DNA of 64,000 nucleotides. Origin: Bradyrhizobium sp. cir1 (lineage in GTDB: Bacteria; Pseudomonadota; Alphaproteobacteria; Rhizobiales; Xanthobacteraceae). A program made the translations under genes and the position numbers. The first letter of the stretch is position 1; each line of letters begins with the position of its first letter. Location: the NCBI RefSeq assembly GCF_014198245.1, contig NZ_JACIHE010000006.1, positions 1 to 64,000 of the forward strand, written 5' to 3'. Below the pieces are notes generated by a model that saw only the letters and a list, made by a program, of their open reading frames with translations, was not told the DNA's origin and ran no database searches. Shown piece after piece: positions 1 to 7,473 of this stretch.

Positions 1-253
1 GCCTCAACCGCATCGCCCACGCTCGCTGCCTTCTCGCCTATTATGGTGAAACTCGCCCGACAAAAGCGAATCATTCTCACGCTCTCAGGATGAGGCTAAG
101 CAGCATTTGCCCCCGTTGAAATTGCCGCCACGCTATCCGCCCTCATCCTGAGGGCCCGCCATCGGCGGGCGTCTCGAAGGATCGGCTGCGGGAGAGCTAT
201 CCGCCACACTTCTTCATATGCGATAGCCCTGCAGTTGGTCGGGAGGACCCCTC
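1..253. other. Left window edge, no gene seen apart from a repeat
   Basis: I find no convincing coding region here on either strand. The stretch is the downstream flank of the small-protein operon that is read leftward and ends at 254. It contains an intergenic palindromic repeat (listed separately) and a partial copy of the same CTCAGGATGAGG core near 85-97. Confidence 0.6.
141..183. repeat. Intergenic palindromic repeat, CCTCATCCTGAGG family
   Basis: The CCTCATCCTGAGG core is followed by a GCCCGCC...GGCGGGC hairpin and then GTCTCGAAGGAT. The same module recurs in inverted orientation at 17976-18110, so this is a dispersed extragenic repeat and not part of a gene. Confidence 0.75.
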
Positions 254-496
254 TCAAGCCTTGTCGGTCCCCGGCTCCTCGTCGAGCCGGTTGGCCGCAT
301 GATCTTGATACTGTTCGGTCTGGATGGACTTGCCGTCCATGCCGCGAATGTCCGAATGCTGCGCCTTGTCGCGGTTGGACAGCACCATGTTGTCGCCGAT
401 CTTGTCCTTGGTCACCTCCGTCATGGCGCCGGTGCCGTCGCCCTTTCCATGCATGCCGGACCTGAAATGCGTCTTGCTGCCATGCCCACCTGGCAT
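254..496 (-). CDS. Small highly hydrophilic hypothetical protein
   Basis: This 80-residue protein is rich in Gly, Asp, Lys and His and has no hydrophobic segment or recognisable domain. A purine-rich ribosome binding site (GAGGAGAGA) lies just before the ATG. It is the last of four small genes on this strand, 33 bp after its neighbour, so it is probably cotranscribed. Unstructured charged proteins of this sort in soil alphaproteobacteria are often stress-induced, but that is inference; I do not recognise a family. Confidence 0.65.
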   Translation of the reverse strand: MPGGHGSKTHFRSGMHGKGDGTGAMTEVTKDKIGDNMVLSNRDKAQHSDIRGMDGKSIQTEQYQDHAANRLDEEPGTDKA

Positions 497-529
497 CGCT
501 CTCTCCTCTTGCAGTGGTCTTGCGAAGGC

Positions 530-793
530 TCAGTGCTTCTGTTGCGCCGGCGTCGGTTTTGGCGGCTTGTGGCCGCTCTGTCCGGGATTGTTGTGCTTGT
601 TGTGGTCGCTCTCCTGATTGAGACCGCCCCGGCTCACCGGAAATTCGCTCTGTCGTGCCTGCGCCCGCGTGTGGTGAGCGGCCGTGTCCTTAGGGTTGCC
701 TGCCAAGGCCTGATCCAGCTCCCGTGCGTCGGGGAGATCAGGCTTGCGCTCGAGAATGCGTACCTGCTGCTCATGGGTCTTTTTGCCTTGCAT
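530..793 (-). CDS. Small highly hydrophilic hypothetical protein
   Basis: I chose the ATG at 793, giving 87 residues starting MQGKKTHEQQ, because a GGGAG ribosome binding site precedes it; the open frame continues upstream without a better start. The C-terminal half is dominated by Asn, His, Pro, Gly and Gln and looks disordered. The gene lies 16 bp downstream of the previous small gene and 33 bp upstream of the next. No known domain is visible and the function is unknown. Confidence 0.65.
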   Translation of the reverse strand: MQGKKTHEQQVRILERKPDLPDARELDQALAGNPKDTAAHHTRAQARQSEFPVSRGGLNQESDHNKHNNPGQSGHKPPKPTPAQQKH

Positions 794-809
794 GCTGGGT
801 CTCCCGTCT

Positions 810-1010
810 TTACCTGCCTCCCCCCTTGCCGGCCGTGTCGTGCGTGTGATGGGAGTCGTGCTCGCCTCCGCCACCCGAGACGCGGCTGTGGCTTCGCTGT
901 GGATCGTCGGCAGGCGGCTTCTTGATCTCCAGCGGCGCCTTGGCGTTCTCGTGCGATGCGCCGGGGCCGCCCTGACGAATGCTGTTCGGTGTCTTGGTGG
1001 ATGTCGACAT
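810..1010 (-). CDS. Small highly hydrophilic hypothetical protein
   Basis: This 66-residue protein has a Lys/Pro-rich middle and a Gly/His-rich tail (SGGGGEHDSHHTHD). The GGAGGG ribosome binding site 9-10 bp before the ATG supports a real gene. It is second in the four-gene run. The clustered histidines could bind metal, but nothing else points that way. The composition suggests an intrinsically disordered protein. Confidence 0.6.
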   Translation of the reverse strand: MSTSTKTPNSIRQGGPGASHENAKAPLEIKKPPADDPQRSHSRVSGGGGEHDSHHTHDTAGKGGGR

Positions 1011-1025
1011 GAAGTGTCGCCCTCC

Positions 1026-1211
1026 TCAGCGGTCCTGCTGATAACCCTGATTGGTCGTGTTCTGCTTGATGTTGCCTTGTTGGCCCTGCTGGTCCGGGTT
1101 CTGCGTGCGTTGCTGGCCGTGCGGTGTCTGATCGGCCGACATCTGCTTGCTGTCGCCAGTTCCCTTCCGGCTCTGGTTCTGGGGCGGAACAGGTGGCATC
1201 TTGCTGGTCAT
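1026..1211 (-). CDS. Small Gln/Asn-rich hypothetical protein, first gene of a four-gene operon
   Basis: This 61-residue protein is almost entirely polar (Gln, Asn, Thr, Gly, Lys) and has no hydrophobic core, so it is very likely disordered. GGAGAGAGG precedes the ATG. The three small genes downstream follow at 15, 16 and 33 bp. An EcfG-like promoter match lies about 70 bp upstream (1280-1304), which would make the unit part of the general stress response. That is inference from the promoter match and composition. Confidence 0.6.
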   Translation of the reverse strand: MTSKMPPVPPQNQSRKGTGDSKQMSADQTPHGQQRTQNPDQQGQQGNIKQNTTNQGYQQDR

Positions 1212-1279
1212 GTCCCTCTCTCCTGCAAAGAAGAAGCAGCGGCCAGGAACTCATCGCCGCTCCCGAGGTCCTTGCTGAC

Positions 1280-1304
1280 AACAGGAAGAACCGCGGACCG
1301 TTCC
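1280..1304 (-). promoter_or_regulatory. Putative EcfG-type (general stress sigma factor) promoter
   Basis: Read on the minus strand, the site is GGAAC, a 16-base spacer, then TGTT. The alphaproteobacterial EcfG consensus is GGAAC, 16-17 bases, CGTT, so it differs at one -10 position. It lies in the gap between the P450 stop and the first small gene, 69 bp from that ATG. It is a single short match and could be chance. Confidence 0.35.
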
Positions 1305-1348
1305 TGGCCGATCGCAACCAGCGACGATTTTCCGAAGAAGCGCGGACG

Positions 1349-2620
1349 TCAGCTCGCGGCAGCGAGGGAACGATCGGATCGTGCAGAATCTGACGCGATC
1401 CCCGGCGTTCCAGCACCATCCGCCACGACGGGAAGCTTTGCGATCGCGCGCAGCCCCGGGCGCCTGCGCCAGCGAACCTGCGCGGGATCGATGGCCAGAC
1501 CGAGTTTCGGCCATCGTTCCAGAAGCGCCGCGAGCGCGCAGGACGCTTCGATCCGCGCGAGCTGATGGCCGAGGCAGAAATGGATTCCCGTCCCGAACGA
1601 GATGTGGCGGTTCGGCTTGCGCGCGAGATCGAGACGTTCCGGCTGGTCGTGCACCGCCGGATCCATGTTCGCCGCGGCGAGCATGACCATGACCCGATCG
1701 CCCTTCTTCAGCGGCACGCCCTCGACCACGGTGTCCCGTCGCACATAGCGCGGCTTGGAGAATTGCACCGGCGAGACGAAGCGCAGGAACTCCTCGACGG
1801 CGAGAGCGATGCGGCTGCGGTCTTGCTCCAGCCAGTCGCGCAAGGCCGGATTCCGGAGCAACTCATAGACCGAACCGCTTATGAGATGTGTTGTGGTCTC
1901 CGAACCGGCGGCGAGCAGCAAAAACACCATCGACACCATTTCGTCCGGCGTGATCTGCCCGCCCTCGCGTTCGACCTGAACCAGCTCGGCGATCAGGCCC
2001 TCGCCGCCCTGCACGCGCGCGATCTGCAACTGCTGTTCAAGATAGCGTCGCATCTTGCGGAACGCGAACAGCAACCGAAAGAAACTGAGGGCGTTTGTCA
2101 GCGACGACATCGCATTCGCCCAGGCGATGAACCTCGGGCGATCGGCGGTCGGCAGGCCCAGTAGTTCGCAGATGACCGACAGCGGCAGCAGACGGGCATA
2201 ACGCTGGACGAGGTCGGCAGGGCTGCCGCCGGCAAACAGCTCGCCGGCAAGCTCGTCCGCAATGGCGCCAATGCGCGGCTCCATCGCCACGATCGCACGG
2301 CGGCGAAACGCTTCATCGACGATGCTGCGCAGCCGCGTATGATCCGGCTCATCCATCGTCAGCATGTTGTTGGCGATGGTCTTGACATATTTCGGCATCC
2401 ACCAGCGCAGGCCGGCGACATCGCCATCTTCCTTGCGCAACGTGAAAGTCCCGCCGTCCTTCAGGACCTCTGCGGTGGCGTCATGCGTGGTGGTGATCCA
2501 GACCTCGCCGACCAGGGGAAAGCGCGTCGCGACCACCGGGCCAGATGCGCGCAGCGTCGCGATCGCCTTGGGCGGATCGCGGAAGAAGGCCTCGCTGGTG
2601 AAATCGAGGCGCGGTGCCAT
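1349..2620 (-). CDS. Cytochrome P450
   Basis: This 423-residue haem monooxygenase is of the soluble bacterial class. The I-helix oxygen-activation motif AGSETT is at about 238-243, the ExxR pair of the K helix at 277-280, and the haem-binding loop FGTGIHFCLGHQLAR has the thiolate Cys at 349. There is no signal peptide or membrane anchor, and the length is normal. It would take electrons from a ferredoxin and ferredoxin reductase; no ferredoxin gene is adjacent, although an Fpr is encoded 0.6 kb downstream. The substrate cannot be told from sequence. The gene appears to be monocistronic. Confidence 0.95.
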   Translation of the reverse strand: MAPRLDFTSEAFFRDPPKAIATLRASGPVVATRFPLVGEVWITTTHDATAEVLKDGGTFTLRKEDGDVAGLRWWMPKYVKTIANNMLTMDEPDHTRLRSIVDEAFRRRAIVAMEPRIGAIADELAGELFAGGSPADLVQRYARLLPLSVICELLGLPTADRPRFIAWANAMSSLTNALSFFRLLFAFRKMRRYLEQQLQIARVQGGEGLIAELVQVEREGGQITPDEMVSMVFLLLAAGSETTTHLISGSVYELLRNPALRDWLEQDRSRIALAVEEFLRFVSPVQFSKPRYVRRDTVVEGVPLKKGDRVMVMLAAANMDPAVHDQPERLDLARKPNRHISFGTGIHFCLGHQLARIEASCALAALLERWPKLGLAIDPAQVRWRRRPGLRAIAKLPVVADGAGTPGIASDSARSDRSLAAAS

Positions 2621-2708
2621 GGGATCACCGTAATGGTTGGCGCCTCAACCAGATGGTGTGCGCGCGGCGGCGCGCAAGGGCCGGAACCGGCGCGAGGCGA
2701 AGATCGCC

Positions 2709-3035
2709 CTATCCGCGACCCGGCGAACGCTGCCCGGTCTTGCGCTGCTGCTGGTTGGTATAGGAGTCCCAATGGCTCCAGCTGCCATTGCTGAGGCTTT
2801 GCAGGTCAGTGCCAAGCGGTCGGCGCGTGCGCTTGTCGTAATCGGCGATGGCACGCTCGGACTGCGCGATCTTGCGCTTGAGTTCCGCGATCGTCTTCTG
2901 CGTCTGGCCGTTCCGCTTCGAGGTGGCGATCTCGCCCATCGTGAAGCGCGCGGTCTCCAGCGCCTTCAACTCGGCGCGGTTCTTCTTCAACTGAACCCGG
3001 TGCCAGGCGATGTTGCTGTCGCTGTCCGCAACCAT
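2709..3035 (-). CDS. Hypothetical protein with a predicted coiled coil
   Basis: I use the ATG at 3035 (MVADSDSN), giving 108 residues; the open frame extends to 3092 but with less protein-like sequence. Residues about 15-75 are rich in Lys, Arg, Glu and Ala with heptad-like spacing (LKKNRAELKALETARF, TIAELKRKIAQSE), which suggests a helical coiled coil. The C-terminal 35 residues are polar. There is no signal sequence or known domain. It stands alone between the P450 and fpr. Confidence 0.6.
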   Translation of the reverse strand: MVADSDSNIAWHRVQLKKNRAELKALETARFTMGEIATSKRNGQTQKTIAELKRKIAQSERAIADYDKRTRRPLGTDLQSLSNGSWSHWDSYTNQQQRKTGQRSPGRG

Positions 3036-3180
3036 GTGGGAACTCCGCTGATTCGGTCCCACATAGTATCGTGCGCCGAATCGGCGCTGCAACGCCCCGG
3101 CGGTGGCGAAAATACGATCTTCTCGCGCAGAAATTTCGTGCCTGGAGCCCCGGAACGGGGTCTAGATTCCTATTCTTGAC

Positions 3181-3224
3181 GCGTTTTCTTTACGCGAACC
3201 GATATCCACTTCGCTCGAAAACGC
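3181..3224. repeat. Inverted repeat at the end of fpr
   Basis: GCGTTTTC at 3181-3188 is complementary to GAAAACGC at 3217-3224, around a GCGAACCGATATCC-type loop. It sits immediately after the fpr stop codon, so it may serve as a transcript 3' end. There is no clear U-tract. Confidence 0.5.
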
Positions 3225-3225
3225 T

Positions 3226-3999
3226 TTAGCGCTCGGCAAAGGCCTTTTCGACCACGAACTGGGCCGGCTCGCCGTGATTGCCCTCGACGAAGCCGCGCTC
3301 GCCGAGAAGCACGCGAGTATCCGCCACCAGCGCCGGGCTGCCGCAGATCATGACGCGGTCATGGGCCGCTTCCAGCGCCGGCAGGCCGATATCGGTGAAC
3401 AGCTTGCCCGACGTGATGAGGTCGGTGATGCGGCCGCGATTGCGGAAGGGATCGCGAGTCACGGTCGGATAGTAGATCAGCTGATTGCGGATGTACTCGC
3501 CAAGCAGCTCGTCCTTCGGCAGATGCTCGGTGATCATCTCGCCATAGGCGAGCTCCTTCACGTGGCGGCAGCCGTGCAGCAGCACCACCTTCTCGAACCG
3601 CTCGTAGGTCTCGGGGTCCTTGATCACGCTCAGGAACGGCGCAAGGCCGGTGCCGGTGCCGATGAGGTAGAGGTTGCGCCCCTCCTCCAGATTGTCGATC
3701 ACCAGCGTGCCGGTAGCCTTGCGGCTGACGATGATCTCGTCGCCTTCCTTCAGATGCTGGAGCCGCGAGGTCAGCGGGCCGTCCGGCACCTTGATCGAGA
3801 AGAACTCCAGCGTGTCCTCGTAATTGGCGCTGGCGACGCTGTAGGCCCGCAGCAGCGGCTTCTCGCCGACCTTGAGCCCGATCATGGTGAACTCGCCGTT
3901 GCGGAAGCGGAAGGTCGGGCTGCGGGTGGTCTTGAAGGAGAACAGCGTGTCGGTCCAGTGGTGGACGCTCAAAACGCTTTCCTGATTGAAATTGCTCAT
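3226..3999 (-). CDS. fpr: Ferredoxin--NADP reductase
   Basis: This 257-residue flavoprotein of the bacterial Fpr subclass moves electrons between NADPH and ferredoxin or flavodoxin. Seen directly: the FAD-binding RAYSVAS motif at about 52-58, FFSIKVPDGPLTSRLQ after it, the NADP-loop GTGTGLAPF near 115, and a C terminus ending VEKAFAER. It is divergent from the enamidase-like gene, and the 157-bp gap holds operator-like palindromes shared with the other catabolic promoters. That context suggests it supplies low-potential electrons to the hydroxynicotinate reductase, although a general redox role is also possible. Confidence 0.93.
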   Translation of the reverse strand: MSNFNQESVLSVHHWTDTLFSFKTTRSPTFRFRNGEFTMIGLKVGEKPLLRAYSVASANYEDTLEFFSIKVPDGPLTSRLQHLKEGDEIIVSRKATGTLVIDNLEEGRNLYLIGTGTGLAPFLSVIKDPETYERFEKVVLLHGCRHVKELAYGEMITEHLPKDELLGEYIRNQLIYYPTVTRDPFRNRGRITDLITSGKLFTDIGLPALEAAHDRVMICGSPALVADTRVLLGERGFVEGNHGEPAQFVVEKAFAER

Positions 4000-4050
4000 C
4001 TCACCCTTCCGTGTCGCTTGCTTGCGGTTCCAAGGCGGTCAGCTATGCGT

Positions 4051-4080
4051 CGTTTGTACACGATCATTCGTATACTAATG
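4051..4080. promoter_or_regulatory. Putative MarR-type operator pair between fpr and the amidohydrolase
   Basis: Two adjacent sites are visible: CGTTTGTACACGAT (4051-4064) and CATTCGTATACTAATG (4065-4080). The second is a palindrome with one mismatch and nearly matches the perfect TTCGTATACGAA core upstream of the hydroxynicotinate reductase gene. It is placed to control both divergent genes. Assignment to the MarR protein encoded at 5488-5955 is inference. Confidence 0.6.
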
Positions 4081-4156
4081 AATAATCCGGCTTGATCCCG
4101 CGGTCAAGGCTGCCCAAGATCGGAAGCGTTGCAGTTAGGAATAAGGAGCCCCTTCC

Positions 4157-5353
4157 ATGGCGCATGACGCACCCCAGGCCACCGGACCCTCGAAGCTGGT
4201 GATCCGCAACATCGGCCTGATCCTGTCCGGCGCCCTGGAAAAGCCGATCCTGGACGGCGACACCATCGTCGCCGAGAACGGCAAGATCACCGCGATCGGC
4301 CGCTTCAAGGACGTCAACATCGAAGGCGCCACCACCATCGTCGACGCCCACGGCACCACGGTGGCGCCGGGCCTGATCGACAGCCACGTCCATCCCGTCG
4401 CCGGCGACTGGACGCCGCGGCAGAACCAGATCAACTGGATCGACAGCTATCTCCATGGCGGCGTCACCACCATGATCTCGGCCGGCGAAGTCCACATGCC
4501 CGGCCGGCCCCGCGACGTCGTCGGCCTCAAGGCCATGGCGGTGTTCGCCCAGCGCGCGTTCTGGACCTTGCGTCCGGGCGGCGTGAAGGTTCACGCCGGC
4601 GCGCCGGTGATCGAATGCGAGATGGTCGAGGAAGACTTCAAGGAGATGGCCGCCAACGGCGTCAAGCTGCTCGGCGAAGTCGGCCTTGGCGGCGTGAAAG
4701 ACGGCCCCACCGCGCGGAAAATGGTCGGCTGGGCGCGCAAATACGGCATCCAGAGCACCATTCACACCGGCGGCCCCTCGATCCCCGGCTCCGGCCTGAT
4801 CGACAAGGACGTGGTGCTGGAGGCCGACACCGACGTGGTCGGCCACATCAATGGCGGCCACACCGCGTTGCCCGACGACCAGATCCGCTGCATCTGTGAG
4901 GGCTGCAAGCGCGGCCTGGAGCTCGTGCACAACGGCAATGAGCGCTCGGCCCTGTTCACGCTGCGCACCGCGCGCGAGATGGGCGACCTGCACCGCGTCA
5001 TCCTCGGCACCGATGCGCCCGCCGGCTCCGGCGTGCAGCCACTCGGCATCTTGCGCATGGTCTCGATGCTGTCCTCGCTCGGCGACCTGCCCGCCGAACT
5101 CGCGTTCTGCCTTGCCACCGGCAACACCGCGCGGATGCGCGAGCTCGATTGCGGCCTGATCGAGGTCGGCCGCTCCGCCGATTTCGTCATCATGGATAAG
5201 GCCCAGCACTCGCCCGGCAAGAACATCCTGGAGAGCGTCCAGCTCGGCGACCTCCCCGGCATCGGCATGACCATCATCGACGGCATCGTGCGGACGCAAC
5301 GCAGCCGCAATACGCCCCCGGCCGGCAAGGTGCCGGAGGTGGTGGCGAAGTGA
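4157..5353 (+). CDS. Amidohydrolase family protein, probable enamidase (6-oxo-1,4,5,6-tetrahydronicotinate amidohydrolase)
   Basis: This 398-residue metal-dependent hydrolase has AGGAG ahead of its ATG. Ligand candidates are all present: HxH at 77/79 in GLIDSHVHP, Glu174 in LLGEVGLGG (a Glu where many relatives have a carboxylated Lys), His203 (TIHTGG), His230/His235 (GHINGGH) and Asp286 (LGTDAPAG). The E. barkeri enamidase is an Fe-Zn member of this superfamily that opens tetrahydro-6-oxonicotinate to 2-formylglutarate and ammonia. Linkage to a 6-hydroxynicotinate reductase homologue and a NicAB-type hydroxylase makes the same reaction likely here. Other cyclic amide substrates are not excluded. 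Confidence 0.8.
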   Translation: MAHDAPQATGPSKLVIRNIGLILSGALEKPILDGDTIVAENGKITAIGRFKDVNIEGATTIVDAHGTTVAPGLIDSHVHPVAGDWTPRQNQINWIDSYLHGGVTTMISAGEVHMPGRPRDVVGLKAMAVFAQRAFWTLRPGGVKVHAGAPVIECEMVEEDFKEMAANGVKLLGEVGLGGVKDGPTARKMVGWARKYGIQSTIHTGGPSIPGSGLIDKDVVLEADTDVVGHINGGHTALPDDQIRCICEGCKRGLELVHNGNERSALFTLRTAREMGDLHRVILGTDAPAGSGVQPLGILRMVSMLSSLGDLPAELAFCLATGNTARMRELDCGLIEVGRSADFVIMDKAQHSPGKNILESVQLGDLPGIGMTIIDGIVRTQRSRNTPPAGKVPEVVAK

Positions 5354-5365
5354 CGGCACTTGCCG

Positions 5366-5482
5366 TCATTCCGGGGCGCGCGTGAGCGCGAACTATGGTG
5401 CGCACTGGCGCACCTGAGAATCTCGCGCAACAATCTCCGGATTCCGGGTTCACGCGCTACGCGCGTGTCCCGGAATGACGGT
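5366..5482. repeat. Intergenic inverted repeat between convergent genes
   Basis: The outer arms CCGTCATTCCGGG and CCCGGAATGACGG bound an imperfect palindrome containing GCGCGCGTGAGCGCGAA and CACGCGCTACGCGCGTG segments. It sits between the convergent amidohydrolase and MarR genes and is a typical dispersed rhizobial repeat. It may act as a bidirectional transcript end. Confidence 0.7.
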
Positions 5483-5487
5483 GTCGT

Positions 5488-5955
5488 TCACCTCAGCTTA
5501 TTGAGAAGCGCCATCAGCGTCTCGCGCTCCCTCGCGTCGAGCGGCGCCAGCGTCTCGCGGGTGATCGCCAGCGCATTCGGCGCGAGCTTCTCCGCCAGCT
5601 GCTGACCGGCGCGGGTCAGGCTCACCAGCAGCCGCCGGCCGTCCTCGGGATCCTGGCTCGTCTCTGTGAGGCCGCGCGCGGTCAGGCGGTCGATCACGCC
5701 CTTGATCGTCGCGACGTCCATCGCCGTCAGCCGACCGAGCTGGTTCTGCGAGCACGGACCGGTCTCGGCGAGCTTCGACAACGCCGCCCATTGCGTCGGC
5801 GTCAAATTGGTGCCGATGTCGCGGGAGAAGATCGAGCTGTGACGCTGCCAGACCTGGCGCAGGATGAAGCCGACCTGCTCGTCGAGCACGTAAGGCGGCT
5901 TGTTAAGTGCTTTGGCCGGTTTGACGCTCTTCTTCGCCGCGACGCTTCTCGCCAT
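5488..5955 (-). CDS. MarR family transcriptional regulator
   Basis: This 155-residue protein has a basic N terminus, a dimerisation helix, and a winged helix-turn-helix: the recognition region is about QNQLGRLTAMDVATIKGVIDRL and the wing is DPEDGRRLLVSLT. MarR proteins usually repress catabolic or efflux genes and release DNA on binding an aromatic ligand; NicR of Pseudomonas putida nicotinate catabolism belongs to this family. The gene is last in the leftward transport and catabolism operon, 25 bp after the LivF-type ATPase. I infer that it binds the related palindromes at 4051-4080, 13717-13732, 13871-13886 and 19209-19230. Confidence 0.93.
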   Translation of the reverse strand: MARSVAAKKSVKPAKALNKPPYVLDEQVGFILRQVWQRHSSIFSRDIGTNLTPTQWAALSKLAETGPCSQNQLGRLTAMDVATIKGVIDRLTARGLTETSQDPEDGRRLLVSLTRAGQQLAEKLAPNALAITRETLAPLDARERETLMALLNKLR

Positions 5956-5980
5956 CCGTCCGCTGCCCTTCCCTTTGCCT

Positions 5981-6685
5981 TCACAACGACAGATGCGCGT
6001 CGCGGATGTCCGGACGCGCGTCGAGCTCGGCCATGGTGCCGCCGAAGCAGATGCGGCCGCGCTCGATGATGTAGGCGCGATCGGAGATCAACCGCGCAAA
6101 GTGCAGATTCTGTTCGGAGACGACAATGCTGACGCCCTCCTTCTTCATGGTCAGGATGGCGTCGACCATCTGCTCCACGATCTTCGGCGACAGGCCTTCC
6201 GAGGGCTCGTCCAGCAGCACCAGCGACGGGTTGCCCATCAGCGTGCGCGCGATGGTGAGCATCTGCTGCTCGCCGCCGCTCATGCGGCCGCCCGGACGGT
6301 TCTTCATCTCGCCGAGATTGGGAAACAGCGTGAACAGCTTTTCGCGCGTCCAGTGCGGCGCGTTGGGCCGCCTGGGCTGCCGGCCGACTTCGAGGTTTTC
6401 CTCCACCGTCAGATCAGTGAAGATTCGCCGTTCCTCCGGCACGTAGCCGAGGCCTTCGCGCACGATCTCATGCGTCGGTTTCGCCGAGACGTCCTTGCCC
6501 TCGAACATGATGCGGCCGGAGCGCTGTGCCACGAGGCCGACGATCGAGCGGAATGTCGTCGACTTGCCGGCGCCGTTGCGGCCGAGCAGCGCCACCACCT
6601 CGCCCTCCCCGACCTCGAAGCCGATGTCGAACAGGATATGCGCCGGACCATAATGGCTGTTGAGGTCCTGCACCGTGAGCTTCAT
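5981..6685 (-). CDS. ABC transporter ATP-binding protein, LivF type
   Basis: This 234-residue nucleotide-binding subunit belongs to the branched-chain amino acid (HAAT) uptake class. Walker A is GRNGAGKST at about 35-43, the signature is MSGGEQQ near 133, and Walker B LVLLDEPSEGLSP follows. The start at 6685 overlaps the LivG-type stop by four bases (ATGA), indicating translational coupling. With the other subunits it would power import of the ring compound degraded by neighbouring enzymes; the real substrate is inferred only from context. Confidence 0.93.
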   Translation of the reverse strand: MKLTVQDLNSHYGPAHILFDIGFEVGEGEVVALLGRNGAGKSTTFRSIVGLVAQRSGRIMFEGKDVSAKPTHEIVREGLGYVPEERRIFTDLTVEENLEVGRQPRRPNAPHWTREKLFTLFPNLGEMKNRPGGRMSGGEQQMLTIARTLMGNPSLVLLDEPSEGLSPKIVEQMVDAILTMKKEGVSIVVSEQNLHFARLISDRAYIIERGRICFGGTMAELDARPDIRDAHLSL

Positions 6686-7473
6686 GTCGATGCTCCCTCG
6701 CGGTGGCGGGCATCGTAAACGAGGCCTTCGCCGAGATAGACCGCCTGCACCTGCGGATTGCCGCGCACCTCGGCCGGCGAGCCCTCGGCGATCAGCGTGC
6801 CGCGGTTGAGCACGATGATGCGGTCGGCATGCTCGAACACGACATCCATGTCGTGCTCGGTGAAGAGCACGCCGATCGATTTTTCGCGCGCGATGCTTGC
6901 GGTCAGGCGCATCAGGTCGACCCGTTCGCGCGGCGCCATGCCGGCGGTCGGCTCGTCCATCAGCAGCAATTTCGGCTGGTTGGCGAGCGCCACCGCAAGC
7001 TCGAGCCGCTTGAGATCGCCATAGGCGAGCTCGCCGCACGGACGATCGGCATAGCCACCCATGCCGACCAATTCGAGCAGCCGGCCGGCCTCGCCGCGGT
7101 CGAACTTCGGCGCCGAGCCGAACAGATTGAACAGCTGCTTCCCGTGCGAGATCAGCGCGACCTGGACGTTCTCCCGCACGGTCATGGTGGCGAAGGTCGC
7201 GGTGATCTGGAAGGTGCGCCCGACGCCCATCCGCCAGATCTCGCGTGGCTTCTTGCCGGTGGTCTCCTCGCCGAGCAGGCGGACGTGGCCGCTGTCAGGC
7301 TTGTTCTGGCCATTGAGCATGTCGAAGCAGGTGCTCTTGCCCGCACCGTTCGGCCCGATCAGCGCCAGGATCTCACCGGCCCGCAACGAGAACGAGACGC
7401 CGCGCACGGCATGGATGCCGCCATAGGATTTGGTCAGGCCTTCGACCGCGAGAAGTGGGGCTGCAACGCTCAT
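6682..7473 (-). CDS. ABC transporter ATP-binding protein, LivG type
   Basis: This 263-residue subunit starts at the ATG at 7473 (MSVAAPLLAVEGLTKSYGG), which overlaps the permease stop by four bases; the frame is open further upstream but only as an out-of-context shadow of the permease. Walker A GPNGAGKST is near 40, and Walker B KLLLMDEPTAGMAP with the LivG-characteristic EHDMDVVF follows. A canonical LSGGQ is replaced by LAYGDLKRLE, as is usual for LivG. It pairs with the LivF-type subunit encoded next. Confidence 0.93.
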   Translation of the reverse strand: MSVAAPLLAVEGLTKSYGGIHAVRGVSFSLRAGEILALIGPNGAGKSTCFDMLNGQNKPDSGHVRLLGEETTGKKPREIWRMGVGRTFQITATFATMTVRENVQVALISHGKQLFNLFGSAPKFDRGEAGRLLELVGMGGYADRPCGELAYGDLKRLELAVALANQPKLLLMDEPTAGMAPRERVDLMRLTASIAREKSIGVLFTEHDMDVVFEHADRIIVLNRGTLIAEGSPAEVRGNPQVQAVYLGEGLVYDARHREGAST

